From JAKFWF01 sp031374115 (GTDB lineage: Bacteria > Pseudomonadota > Alphaproteobacteria > Rhizobiales > Hyphomicrobiaceae): 64,000 nucleotides of DNA. Every line of letters starts with the position of its first letter. The first letter of the stretch is position 1. A program made the position numbers and the translations under genes. Where the stretch lies: the NCBI GenBank assembly GCA_031374115.1, contig JANMNO010000045.1, positions 1 through 64,000 on the forward strand. The letters are read 5' to 3'. Below, one piece after another: positions 52,131 through 60,870 of the stretch. The notes beneath the pieces were generated by a model that saw only the letters and a list, made by a program, of their open reading frames with translations, was not told where the DNA came from and searched no databases.

Positions 52131-52532
52131 CTAACCGGCTGGCGACTTTGCCGGTGCACTTTGTGTCCGCATTCTCTTTGCGATGGCCGGCAGCAAGACT
52201 TTCAATCCTTTAAACAAACTGTAGAGCCCGAGCTCCACGACTGCGGTCAGCAGCAGCAGAAACAGCGAGCGCTGGCCCAGGTCATCGGTGATGGCGCCAC
52301 GGATCTTGTACTTCATATCGGCGGGCGCGTACGTTTCGACGAGCGAGAACAGGCCGTTCGTAATCGGTAGAAGGTGTGAATAGAACCAGCCGAGCCAATC
52401 CAAACGGAAAGCGTGGAGATAGGCGTAGGTCGCCCAGACGACGACGATGGTCAGGGCAAGCAGCAGCACCTTACCGAGGAACAGCCAAAAAAACGAAGGC
52501 GTCGCTCGCACCCGGGCGGAGTGGTTTTCCAT
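52131..52532 (-). CDS. Membrane protein of unknown function, 133 aa
   Basis: A 133-residue protein with two or three membrane segments (FFWLFLGKVLLLALTIVVVWAT; LLPITNGLFSLVETYAP, weak; SLFLLLLTAVVELGLYSLF) and a basic C-terminal tail. It lies 152 bp upstream of bchI on the same strand and ends with no clear link to it. I do not recognise the family. Whether it belongs to the photosynthesis cluster or to the flank is unclear. Confidence 0.6.
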   Translation of the reverse strand: MENHSARVRATPSFFWLFLGKVLLLALTIVVVWATYAYLHAFRLDWLGWFYSHLLPITNGLFSLVETYAPADMKYKIRGAITDDLGQRSLFLLLLTAVVELGLYSLFKGLKVLLPAIAKRMRTQSAPAKSPAG

Positions 52533-52634
52533 GTCGCCTGTCCTCTACTTCCCCGCCGAATGGATATCGAGGTTACATCATTCCAACAGATGGACCAGCT
52601 CAAGTGCTGGAACGTGCGGACAACCCTGTCGGCC

Positions 52635-52904
52635 TCAATGCAACTTGAATTCATGCGTGATCATGCGCAACTCACGCGGCTGAATAAGGTGGCGGTGCGC
52701 GACACGAACCTTGTGCAATTGCCCCTCGAGGTTTTTCGACCAGAAGTCGAGAAAGTGCTTCAACTTCGGGAACAGCGGGTGCAGATCGTAATCCTGCCAA
52801 ACGTAGGTCTGTAGCAATGAGGGGTGATCCGGGAGCCGGTACAGGATCTCGGCGGTTGTAAGACTGAAGCCTTCGAGCTGCTTGCGAAAGTCGGTATCGA
52901 CCAT
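52635..52904 (-). CDS. Usg family protein
   Basis: An 89-residue protein matching Usg, a small alphaproteobacterial protein first noted near trp genes. Conserved LEGFSLTTAEILYRLPDHP and LLQTYVWQDYDLHPLFPKL, then RVAHRHLIQPRELR. ATG 52904 after AGGG. Function unknown. It reads divergently from rnpB. Confidence 0.9.
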   Translation of the reverse strand: MVDTDFRKQLEGFSLTTAEILYRLPDHPSLLQTYVWQDYDLHPLFPKLKHFLDFWSKNLEGQLHKVRVAHRHLIQPRELRMITHEFKLH

Positions 52905-53110
52905 GCTGTTTTCCCTTGAGTGAGCGGTATGCCCGCCGAGGATTGAAACTGGTTACGATAAGCCAACGACAACAAATCTAGCAAAGATTCGTTCGCTCCA
53001 AAGACAAAAAATGCTTCAGTTTCATGCGCCTAGCAGCCGCAACGTTCGGGTGCTGCCAATTCCGGTATCGCAAATGACTTGACCGCGGGCGCAAGCGCAT
53101 CGAAGACACA

Positions 53111-53532
53111 TCTTCCAGTCGGCCGGACGGCCGCTGCTCGCATGTCCGGCAACGCATGTGCGGGTGGAGGAAAGTCCGGGCTCCAAGGAAATACGGTGGC
53201 GGTTAACGGCCGCCGGGGGCGACCCCAGGGAAAGTGCCACAGAAACAAACCGCCGGATCGCGAGCCTTCGGGCAAACGTTCGGGTAAGGGTGAAAAGGTG
53301 CGGTAAGAGCGCACCGCGGCTTTGGTAACAAAGCCGGTCCAGGCAAACCCCACCGGGAGCAAGACCAAATAGGGGTGGCCGGGCGTGGGGGAAACCCTGG
53401 CGTCGAGCCAATTTCCAGGCCAGTCACCCGGGTTGGTTGCTTAAGGTGCGCAGCGATGCGTGACCTAGACGAATGGCCGTCGCGGGGGAGCGATCCCCCA
53501 AACAGAACCCGGCTTACAGGCCGACTGGAAGA
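53111..53532 (+). ncRNA. rnpB: RNase P RNA (class A)
   Basis: About 422 nt. The ends form a perfect 14-bp P1 helix (TCTTCCAGTCGGCC with GGCCGACTGGAAGA). The conserved core is present: GAGGAAAGTCCGGGCTCC near the 5' end, AAAGTGCCACAGAAACA in the middle, GGTAAGAGCGCACCG, and ACAGAACCCGGCTTA before the 3' strand of P1. It is the catalytic RNA that matures tRNA 5' ends. Confidence 0.95.
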
Positions 53533-53677
53533 TTAGCCTTAGGCAACCGTCGTCAAAGTTGCGCAACTCCTGGCATATCTTGTGCGTTTACGCCTTACCG
53601 CCGGCGACGAGTTTGCCAGCACGTCAACGTAATCGGACCAAGACTGTGAGTGTATGTAGTGAAAAGGAGCCCAGCAG

Positions 53678-54019
53678 ATGAGTATATTCGGTAGAATCGC
53701 ATCAGCCATTTTCGGCGGCGTGACACAAGCCGCGCAAGCAACCCCGGCAGCTGCCAAGTCCAACGTCGATGTCGCAGCCGTCCTCGACAAGCTCGACAAA
53801 GATAGCGATGAGAGCCTCGATTGGCGGGTGTCGATTGTCGATCTGATGAAGCTTCTCAAGCTCGACAGCAGCCTGAAGTCGCGCAAGGAGCTCGCTGCCG
53901 AGTTGCACTACACCGGCAACATGGGTGACAGCGCCAGTATGAACGTCTGGCTGCACAAGCAGGTGATGACCAAGCTCGCTGAAAACGGCGGCGTGGTCCC
54001 AGCCGATCTCAAGCACTGA
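53678..54019 (+). CDS. DUF3597 domain-containing protein
   Basis: A 113-residue protein of the DUF3597 family. N-terminal MSIFGRIASAIFG, then a helical domain (VAAVLDKLDKDSDESLDWRV, VDLMKLLKLDSSLKSRKELA, LHYTGNMGDSASMNVWLHKQ). Related to the LysM/YgaU-associated small domain proteins; function unknown. Followed by a stem-loop and a terminator. Confidence 0.88.
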   Translation: MSIFGRIASAIFGGVTQAAQATPAAAKSNVDVAAVLDKLDKDSDESLDWRVSIVDLMKLLKLDSSLKSRKELAAELHYTGNMGDSASMNVWLHKQVMTKLAENGGVVPADLKH

Positions 54020-54034
54020 GTTCGCATTTTGGTT

Positions 54035-54076
54035 GCCGCATCCGACTCCGCAGTCGCGGAGCCGCCCGGATGCGGC
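54035..54076 (+). terminator. Stem-loop after the DUF3597 gene
   Basis: GCCGCATCCG...CGGATGCGGC forms a 10-bp stem with a smaller CTCCG/CGGAG stem inside. No U-tract, so it may be a stabilising hairpin; a second, classic terminator follows at 54093. Confidence 0.55.
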
Positions 54077-54092
54077 GGCTGACGCTTCAGAG

Positions 54093-54126
54093 AAAGGCCC
54101 GCGACACGATCTCGTGGGCCTTTTTT
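54093..54126 (+). terminator. Rho-independent terminator
   Basis: AAAGGCCCGCGA-CACGATC-TCGTGGGCC followed by six T: a GC-rich stem and T-run ending the DUF3597 transcript. Confidence 0.8.
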
Positions 54127-54151
54127 CGTGAACTTGATCGGCGCCGGCTTA

Positions 54152-55021
54152 TCAGCGCCCGGCGCGCGCCAGCACGCGTTCGGCATGCTTCAGGTGTGGT
54201 ATGTCGACCATGTTACCATCCATCGACAGTGCACCTTGGCCCGGGTTATCGGCGAACAGTTTCACGATCATGCGCGCTCTGGCGATCGCTTCCGGCGTCG
54301 GCGTGAAGGCCGCGTTGATCGGTGCCACCTGATCGGGATGGATCGCCATTTTGCCGGTGAAGCCGTCGCGGGCTGCAGCTTCGGCTTCGCGCCTCAATCC
54401 GGCTTCGTCGCGGAAATTTACATAAACCGTATCGATTGGAAAGACGCCGGCAGCGCACGCCGTGAATAGCGTCAGATCGCGGGCCATCTGGAATGGCGAC
54501 GTAAACGATCCGTCGGCGTGGCGGTTGGCGGCGGCACCGATCTCGGCTGCAAGATCTTCGGCACCCCAGGTCAGGCCCGATAGACGCGTCGAGCAGCCGA
54601 CGTAAGTCGGCATGTGGAGCACCGAAAGCGGCACTTCCGTTGCGATCGGCAAGATCCGGGTCGAGCCTTGCGGCAAGTTGTGCGTGTCCTCGAACGAGGC
54701 GAGGGCGAGCGCCAGCTGCTCGACGTCGGCGCCGGAGCGGGGTTTAGGGTGCATTATGCCATCGGGTGCCGCCGCCATTACCCCCGCCAGGTCTTCCTGC
54801 CAAAACGGCGATTGCAGACTGTTGATGCGGACGTAAAGCTGCGGCCGGCCGGGTGCCGTCTTGGCGGCCGTCAACCAAGCGCGTGTCATCGCGCGCGCGG
54901 CCGGTTTGCGCGACGGCGCGACGCTATCTTCGAGGTCTAGGATCAAGGCGTCGGCACCGGAAGAAAGTGCCTTTGATTGCTTTTTCTCGCTGTCCCCTGG
55001 AACGAACAAAAGAGATCGCAT
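54152..55021 (-). CDS. HpcH/HpaI aldolase / citrate-lyase-beta-like CoA ester lyase
   Basis: About 289 residues of the CitE-like TIM-barrel family. N-terminus MRSLLFVPGDSEKKQSKALSS, then GADALILDLEDSVAP with the Mg2+ and substrate motif, LYVRINSLQSPFW with the Arg that binds substrate, and LTWGAEDLAAEIGA. Relatives include malyl-CoA and citramalyl-CoA lyases. It lies 5 bp after a MaoC-like dehydratase gene, suggesting a shared CoA-ester pathway. The substrate cannot be read from sequence. Confidence 0.85.
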   Translation of the reverse strand: MRSLLFVPGDSEKKQSKALSSGADALILDLEDSVAPSRKPAARAMTRAWLTAAKTAPGRPQLYVRINSLQSPFWQEDLAGVMAAAPDGIMHPKPRSGADVEQLALALASFEDTHNLPQGSTRILPIATEVPLSVLHMPTYVGCSTRLSGLTWGAEDLAAEIGAAANRHADGSFTSPFQMARDLTLFTACAAGVFPIDTVYVNFRDEAGLRREAEAAARDGFTGKMAIHPDQVAPINAAFTPTPEAIARARMIVKLFADNPGQGALSMDGNMVDIPHLKHAERVLARAGR

Positions 55022-55026
55022 GTGTG

Positions 55027-55488
55027 TCAGACCTTCTTTGTGGGTGTCTTGCGCATAAACGCTTGCCTTCGGCATTCGGCGACCAGTTCAGCGCGCTGGT
55101 TGAATGCGCGGTGATGAAACTCGACGAGGCCGGCGTCCGGTCGCGATCTGCTCTCGCGCTTGGTCATGACCTCGGTGGTCACCCGGATGGTGTCGCCGTG
55201 AAAGACCGGGGCGGGAAACTTCACATCCGTCATGCCAAGGTTCGCGATCGTGGTGCCAAACGTCGTATCGTTGACCGAAATGCCGATCATCAGCCCGAGC
55301 GTGAAGAGGCTGTTGACCAGCGGGCGGCCCCACTCGGTGCGCGCGGCAAACTCATGGTCGATGTGCAACGGCTGCGGATTGTGCGTCAGGCAGGAAAACA
55401 GAGTGTTGTCCATCTCGGTCACGGTGCGGCGCAGCGCGTGCTCGAACACGTGGCCGACCTCAAATTGCTCATAGTACAAACCTTGCAT
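55027..55488 (-). CDS. MaoC-family dehydratase
   Basis: A 153-residue hot-dog-fold protein. The hydratase-2 motif appears as HNPQPLHIDHEFAARTEWGRPLVNSLFTLGLM (Asp and His of the catalytic pair), with FPAPVFHGDTIRVTTEV. Family members hydrate enoyl-CoA or mesaconyl-CoA type substrates. Paired with the CoA ester lyase downstream. Confidence 0.87.
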   Translation of the reverse strand: MQGLYYEQFEVGHVFEHALRRTVTEMDNTLFSCLTHNPQPLHIDHEFAARTEWGRPLVNSLFTLGLMIGISVNDTTFGTTIANLGMTDVKFPAPVFHGDTIRVTTEVMTKRESRSRPDAGLVEFHHRAFNQRAELVAECRRQAFMRKTPTKKV

Positions 55489-55500
55489 GCAGCCCCCTGC

Positions 55501-56283
55501 TCAATACCTGAACTGTTCCGACAGGATACGCTCATCCAAACTATGGCCGGGATCGAACATCATCAACAGATCGACTGAGGCATCTTCCTGGATGTCGACG
55601 CGAATAACGGACCGTGTTTCGGCGTGATCGGCGACCGCATTCACCGGCCTTTTGTCCGCTTCGAGAATATCAATGGTGATGCGCGCGCGGTTCGGCACTA
55701 GCGCACCGCGCCAGCGCCGGGGGCGGAACGGGCTGATCGGCGTGAGCGCCAGAAGTGCGGTATCGATCGGCAAAATGGGACCATAAGCCGATAAGTTATA
55801 GGCGGTTGACCCGGCGGGCGTCGCCACGAGAACGCCATCGCAGATCAGCTCCTCCAGCCGCACTTTTTCATCGACGGCGATTTTGAGTTTTGCGGCCTGA
55901 TGGGTCTGCCGGAACAGGGAAACTTCGTTGATGGCAAGGCGGCGATGCGTGCGCCCCTCGACGTCGGTCGCGATCATGGTGAGGGGATGAGTGACAGTCG
56001 TCTCAGCGGTTTCCAGCCTGGCATGCAATTCGTCCTCCCGATACTCGTTCATCAGGAACCCGACTGAGCCACGGTTCACGCCGTAGATCGGAATGCTGCG
56101 ATGCATGTAGCGATGCATGGTCTGGAGCATGAGACCATCGCCACCTAGTGCGACGACCGCTTGCGGGTTCTCGCCGCTGAACTGGCCATAACGCCCGGTC
56201 AGGCGCTGCAATGCTGCTTGCGCCTCCGGATTGTCGCTCGCCACGAAGGTGATGCGCTCGAATTTTGGTACAGCCTTTGGCAT
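55501..56283 (-). CDS. nadK: NAD kinase
   Basis: A 260-residue NAD kinase that makes NADP+. GGDG motif (47-50, VVALGGDGLMLQTMHRYM), NEVSLF, and ATPAGSTAYNLSAYGPI, all family hallmarks. 12 bp after the MaoC stop on the other side of the operon order (it is downstream of nothing else), divergent from eda. Confidence 0.95.
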   Translation of the reverse strand: MPKAVPKFERITFVASDNPEAQAALQRLTGRYGQFSGENPQAVVALGGDGLMLQTMHRYMHRSIPIYGVNRGSVGFLMNEYREDELHARLETAETTVTHPLTMIATDVEGRTHRRLAINEVSLFRQTHQAAKLKIAVDEKVRLEELICDGVLVATPAGSTAYNLSAYGPILPIDTALLALTPISPFRPRRWRGALVPNRARITIDILEADKRPVNAVADHAETRSVIRVDIQEDASVDLLMMFDPGHSLDERILSEQFRY

Positions 56284-56451
56284 ACTGATTTTTGAATTAT
56301 ACCTTACTGTGAGGCGTCTGCTGAAAGGCTCGCTCAGTTGGCACTAAACAACAAGATGTAATTGGCAAAAGCAGCTAATGTGAATTCGCGCCTCGTCTAT
56401 GCAACCCGAGGGGCGGCTAGCTGATCGCAAGAGAAATGAGGCGCGCATTTT

Positions 56452-57099
56452 ATGCAAGCTAAACTCAATCATGATCTTGGCGGCGTGCTGCGCCGGGTCG
56501 GCGTGGTTCCGGTTTTGACGATTGATAAGCTCGAGCACGCGGTCCCTCTAGCTCGCGCCCTGGTCGCCGGTGGATTGAACGTCCTCGAAATCACGTTACG
56601 CACGGGCGCAGCAATCGAGGCGATCCGCGAGATGGTGCGAAACGTGCCCGGCGCAATCATCGGTGCCGGGACGGTTCTGAGCCCGGAGCAGGCAGCTGCG
56701 GCGATGAGTCAAGGTGCGCGGTTCCTGGTTTCGCCAGGGATGACACCGCGCCTGATTGATGCCGCGAACGCTTGGCCGATCGCCTTTCTGCCAGGCGTTG
56801 CCACTGCATCCGAAGCGATGTCGCTCGCCGACATGGGTTATCGCGTATTGAAATTCTTTCCAGCGGAGCCCGCAGGTGGAACGGCCGCTCTGAAGGCAAT
56901 CGGCGCCCCATTGTCCGATCTCATGTTCTGCCCGACCGGCGGCATAACTTCGGCCAACGCCGCAACCTATCTTGCTCTGCCCAATGTCGCGGCGGTTGGC
57001 GGCTCGTGGGTCGCGCCGGCGAAAGCAGTAGCAGCCGGCGACTGGTCCGCCATCACCGTTTTGGCGAAGGAAGCAGCTGAATTGCGGGTAGTCAAATAG
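56452..57099 (+). CDS. eda: KDPG aldolase (Entner-Doudoroff)
   Basis: A 215-residue 2-keto-3-deoxy-6-phosphogluconate / 4-hydroxy-2-oxoglutarate aldolase. General base E46 (VLEITLRT), Schiff-base K134 (VLKFFPAEPAGG), GAGTVLSPEQ and CPTGGI. Splits KDPG to pyruvate and glyceraldehyde 3-phosphate. Convergent with kdgK. Confidence 0.95.
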   Translation: MQAKLNHDLGGVLRRVGVVPVLTIDKLEHAVPLARALVAGGLNVLEITLRTGAAIEAIREMVRNVPGAIIGAGTVLSPEQAAAAMSQGARFLVSPGMTPRLIDAANAWPIAFLPGVATASEAMSLADMGYRVLKFFPAEPAGGTAALKAIGAPLSDLMFCPTGGITSANAATYLALPNVAAVGGSWVAPAKAVAAGDWSAITVLAKEAAELRVVK

Positions 57100-57172
57100 T
57101 CAGCGAGAGCCCAATTTGTACGATAAATCGGCCTTTTATCGCCGGCACATTCACACGCTCAAAGCAATCCCT

Positions 57173-58141
57173 TCATCGCGAACGGCTCACTATCTCATCC
57201 GTGGCCCAGGCGGGCACGATCGCGCCCGGATGTTGAATGACGACGGCTGCCAATGCGTGTGCGTTTGCGGCGGCGTCATCGGGCGTAAACCCGCTCATTC
57301 GGCGAGCGATGTAGGCAGCATTGAAACTGTCGCCAGCCGCGGTTGTGTCGACAGGTTTGGCGGCCAACGGAGGTGCCACGATCAGGCGGTCGCGACCTCC
57401 TGCGCGCACCATCGCACCAGCTGCCCCGTTCTTGATCACGATCTCGGTAAGGCCGAGGTTCGCCAAACGATTGGCCGTGTCTGTTGGGGTGGCATCGGTC
57501 CATAACATTTGCTCATCGTCGAAGGTCGGCAACCCGATGTGGCTCAAGCGCCAGAACCGCTCGAACGTCGACCGGGCGCGGACGGGATTTCCTCCCCAAC
57601 CACGTGGCCGGTAGTTGCTGTCCATGACGATCACAGCGCCGTTGGCTCTGGCGGCCGTCAATGCGGCGGCAAAAACGTCGAGGCCTTTGGCTTTATAGAG
57701 CGACAAGGTGACCCCGGAAAAATAGATGAGCCCCGCTGCAGAGATTGCCGCTGCTGTAGCGTCGGCATTGACCCCTTCGAACAGGTCCCGGGCCGCCGCG
57801 GCATCGCGCCAGTACCAGAACGTGCGCTCGCCTTCCGGCGTCGTCTCGATCACGTAAAGGCCGGGCATGCGACCCGTCATGATCTCGATCAGGCCCGTCC
57901 CCACACGTTCGGTCTCTGCCAAAGCGAGTATGCCGGCGCTGTAGGGATCATCGCCAAGCGCGGTAGCATAACAGACGTCGACGCCACCGCGCGCCATGTA
58001 GACCGCTGTATTGAATGTATCGCCGCCGTAAGCCAAGCCGAACCGTCCGCCGGAACCGCGCGCCAGTTCGACCATGCATTCGCCGATTGAAATCACGCGC
58101 GCGCCGGCTCTTAACGTGAAATGCGGCGTCTGGATTGTCAT
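57173..58141 (-). CDS. kdgK: PfkB-family sugar kinase, likely 2-keto-3-deoxygluconate kinase
   Basis: A 322-residue ribokinase-fold kinase. N-terminal SIGECMVELARG, substrate-binding GGDTFNTAVYMARGG and YWRDAAAARDLF, and the anion-hole motif DTTAAGDSFNAAYIARRM. The pattern fits KdgK, which phosphorylates 2-keto-3-deoxygluconate to KDPG, and the neighbouring eda acts on that product. Assignment as KDG rather than another ketose kinase is inference from pattern plus context. Confidence 0.87.
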   Translation of the reverse strand: MTIQTPHFTLRAGARVISIGECMVELARGSGGRFGLAYGGDTFNTAVYMARGGVDVCYATALGDDPYSAGILALAETERVGTGLIEIMTGRMPGLYVIETTPEGERTFWYWRDAAAARDLFEGVNADATAAAISAAGLIYFSGVTLSLYKAKGLDVFAAALTAARANGAVIVMDSNYRPRGWGGNPVRARSTFERFWRLSHIGLPTFDDEQMLWTDATPTDTANRLANLGLTEIVIKNGAAGAMVRAGGRDRLIVAPPLAAKPVDTTAAGDSFNAAYIARRMSGFTPDDAAANAHALAAVVIQHPGAIVPAWATDEIVSRSR

Positions 58142-58269
58142 TGAGGGCTGCTCCCATTCGCGCGAGCCTGTGTTCCGGAGCCCAGGAAAGCATGTCCGCT
58201 GGCGCCTTGAAACCCCTGGCGAACTGGCATAGGTCTGCGCCCGATAGCCGTGAGGGATCGGGATTTGAT

Positions 58270-59583
58270 ATGAAAATTTGCATGATCGGCGCTGGCTACG
58301 TCGGCCTCGTCTCGGCTGTTTGCTTTTCGGAATTTGGTTGGACGGTGACGTGCGTCGACAAGGAGCGCGATCGCGTTGACAGCTTGAAGCGCGGCGAAGT
58401 GCCCATTTACGAGCCCGGGCTGGACGACCTCATGGTCCGGAATATGGCAGCGAAACGCTTGTTCTTCACGCAGGATCTGGCGGCCGCCGCGACCGGCGCG
58501 GATCTAATTTTTCTAGCCGTCGGCACCCCCATGCGACGCGGTGATGGTCACGCAGACCTATCGTATGTGTTCGCCGCGGTGGAAGAGATTGCACCGCACT
58601 TGAGGCGGTTCACCGTCATCACTACAAAATCGACGGTGCCGGTCGGAACCAGTCGCGAGATCGAGCGTCGATTGCGTGTGTTGCGTCCTGACGCCGATTT
58701 TTCGGTTTGCTCGAATCCCGAGTTTCTGCGCGAGGGCTCGGCAATACAAGACTTTACGCATCCAGATCGTGTGCTTGTTGGTTGCGACGAGCCGCGCGCC
58801 CGCGCGGTGATGGAGCGCGTGTACAAGCCGCTCGCATTGCGCAACGCGCCGCTGATGTTCGTCAATCGCGAATCGGCAGAGCTCGCCAAGTACGCAGCGA
58901 ACGCATTCCTCGCCATGAAGATCAGCTTCATCAACGAGGTGGCTGATCTTTGCGAGGAGGTCGGCGCCAACGTCCAGGAAGTCGCCAGCGCGATCGGTAA
59001 GGATCGTCGCATCGGCGACAAATTCCTCCATCCGGGACCAGGCTACGGCGGTTCGTGCTTTCCCAAAGACGTCTCGGCACTTGCCCGCACCGGCAAGGAA
59101 CATCGCGCACCGCTATCTCTGGTCGAGCAGGCCGGCCGCGTCAACGACGAGCGCAAGATCGCAATGGCGGGTCGCATCGAAAGAGCAGCGGGTGGTTCGG
59201 TCAGGGACAAAACCGTCGCGATTTTGGGAGTTACTTTCAAACCCAACACCGATGACATGCGAGACGCACCCAGCCTCGTGATCGTGCCGATGTTGATTGA
59301 AAAAGGCGCCCGTATCCAAGTTTATGATCCGCAAGGAAAGAAATTTGGAAGCCAGCTATTGGATGGCGTTGTCTGGTGCGAGGATGCGCTCGCTGCGGCG
59401 GCTGCCGCCGATGTGACGGTAGTGCTAACCGAATGGAACGAGTTCCGAGCGCTCGACTTATCGGCATTGAAGGCCACGATGCGGGGAACCGTTCTGGTTG
59501 ATTTGCGCAATATATTTCAACCACAGGATGCAATCGCCGTCGGGTTGAGTTACGTCAGTATCGGCCGGCCTATTAGCGTTTGA
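58270..59583 (+). CDS. ugd: UDP-glucose 6-dehydrogenase
   Basis: A 437-residue NAD-dependent enzyme making UDP-glucuronate for polysaccharides. MKICMIGAGYVGLVSAVCF (NAD fold), FLAVGTPMRRGDG, catalytic Cys263 in GYGGSCFPKDV, and GVTFKPNTDDMRDAPS. The ATG at 58270 starts directly at the Rossmann motif; the frame upstream overlaps kdgK and reads as non-coding. Confidence 0.96.
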   Translation: MKICMIGAGYVGLVSAVCFSEFGWTVTCVDKERDRVDSLKRGEVPIYEPGLDDLMVRNMAAKRLFFTQDLAAAATGADLIFLAVGTPMRRGDGHADLSYVFAAVEEIAPHLRRFTVITTKSTVPVGTSREIERRLRVLRPDADFSVCSNPEFLREGSAIQDFTHPDRVLVGCDEPRARAVMERVYKPLALRNAPLMFVNRESAELAKYAANAFLAMKISFINEVADLCEEVGANVQEVASAIGKDRRIGDKFLHPGPGYGGSCFPKDVSALARTGKEHRAPLSLVEQAGRVNDERKIAMAGRIERAAGGSVRDKTVAILGVTFKPNTDDMRDAPSLVIVPMLIEKGARIQVYDPQGKKFGSQLLDGVVWCEDALAAAAAADVTVVLTEWNEFRALDLSALKATMRGTVLVDLRNIFQPQDAIAVGLSYVSIGRPISV

Positions 59584-59687
59584 TGCAACACCCATTGCTC
59601 TCGTGGCCCTGAGTTGATATTGCTGAGCCAACTGTAATGGTTGGGAAAAGCTGTGCTCATGCTGAACACGAGCCGAGAGCCAATGCG

Positions 59688-60098
59688 ATGACTCCGACGA
59701 CGAAAGTTCCCGAACTCCTGCGCCGGTCAGGCTTGCGGCCGACGCGCCAGCGGCTGCTGCTCGGTGAACTGCTGTTCGGTCGCGGTCATCGTCACGCGAC
59801 GGCTGAAATGTTGCACGGCGAGGCGGTAGAGGCAGGCGAGCGCGTCTCCCTTGCGACTGTTTACAACACACTGCACCAATTCAAACGGGCAGGCCTGTTG
59901 CGCGAACTGGCGATCGACGGGTCAAAGGCATATTTTGATACCAACACGTCGAACCACAATCATTTTTTTTACGAGCGCGAAGGCCGTCTCGTCGACATTC
60001 CCGAGGACAAGATCCAAGTCGACGGGGTGCCCGATGCGCCGGACGGAATGGTCATCAGCCACATTGATGTCGTCGTGCGCTTGGCGCCCAAACGTTAG
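59688..60098 (+). CDS. irr: Fur-family iron response regulator Irr
   Basis: A 136-residue Fur-like protein. Winged-helix region LRRSGLRPTRQRLLLGELLF and VSLATVYNTLHQFKRAGLL, then NTSNHNHFFYEREGRLVDIP, the His-rich stretch typical of Irr. Irr links heme status to iron and tetrapyrrole genes in Rhizobiales, which fits an organism making much bacteriochlorophyll. A longer start at 59637 would add 17 residues including one Cys. Confidence 0.9.
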   Translation: MTPTTKVPELLRRSGLRPTRQRLLLGELLFGRGHRHATAEMLHGEAVEAGERVSLATVYNTLHQFKRAGLLRELAIDGSKAYFDTNTSNHNHFFYEREGRLVDIPEDKIQVDGVPDAPDGMVISHIDVVVRLAPKR

Positions 60099-60116
60099 CG
60101 CGCTCGTCCTGTACCG

Positions 60117-60632
60117 CTATTTGACGAACTCGCCCGGGTAGACGCCCCATAGCTTGTTTTGTTCGACATAGCCCTTGTAGTCGCCGATCACGACCGAGCA
60201 CCATTGCTTGTCGCAACCTCTGACGTTCGCGATCACACCGGCTTCGACCATGGCGACCGAGCGACCGGATTCGCGGTCAGCATCTCTCAACGCGACTTCG
60301 ACAGGGGCCTGCCCTGGCTTTGCCTCCCACGGCATGACCACCGCGGTTCGCCGCCCAGACAGCATGGTCTGCAACACCCAGCCGGTAGCGCCCTCTGCAT
60401 CGCGAACCTGCCGCCAAGCTTCAAATTCCTTGATTATTTCGACTGGCATGCCAGCTCGCCTGAACACCCATGTCGTTGGATACTCGGTGCCAGGACCACT
60501 CCGCAGATTTACGCGGTCCGACTTGAGGCTGACAAAGCGGGGCACCGCCAACCCAGACGTTCGATTGGCAGGTTCGCCGGTTTGAGCATGTAAGCTTGCC
60601 AAAGGCAAAGCAGATGCCGCAAGCATCAGCAC
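60117..60632 (-). CDS. Exported SH3-like domain protein
   Basis: About 171 residues from a GTG start. The hydrophobic N-terminus (LMLAASALPLASLHAQ) is a signal peptide, perhaps longer since the open frame continues upstream without a standard start. Two bacterial SH3 repeats: VSLKSDRVNLRSGPGTEYPT...VRDAEGATGWVLQTML and VIANVRGCDKQWCSVVIGDYKGYVEQNKLWGVYPGE. Probably periplasmic, binding cell wall or partner protein; exact role unknown. Divergent from the dehydrogenase gene next door. Confidence 0.85.
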   Translation of the reverse strand: MLMLAASALPLASLHAQTGEPANRTSGLAVPRFVSLKSDRVNLRSGPGTEYPTTWVFRRAGMPVEIIKEFEAWRQVRDAEGATGWVLQTMLSGRRTAVVMPWEAKPGQAPVEVALRDADRESGRSVAMVEAGVIANVRGCDKQWCSVVIGDYKGYVEQNKLWGVYPGEFVK

Positions 60633-60870
60633 AAAACCCGTCCATCCGCAGAATGCTCGTCGAGGCGGGGTCAGGGGAGGTCCTTGGTGCTTAGAAACGA
60701 TAGGTTCGATCGGGATTTTTCACCTGAGACTTTGTCATCGGCAAGACCATCTGATATGCCGAAGGGGTAAGGCCAGAACGAGCGTGGCGCAAGTAGCGCC
60801 AACGCCTGTGTCCGACATTGTACGAAATGCGATCCGAATACGAAACCGCCAGCGGAGCAAAACGACAAAC

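Noticed and set aside
53022..53427. Several short minus-strand open frames around 53.0-53.4 kb
   Set aside because: They are antisense to RNase P RNA, whose structure explains the sequence constraint.
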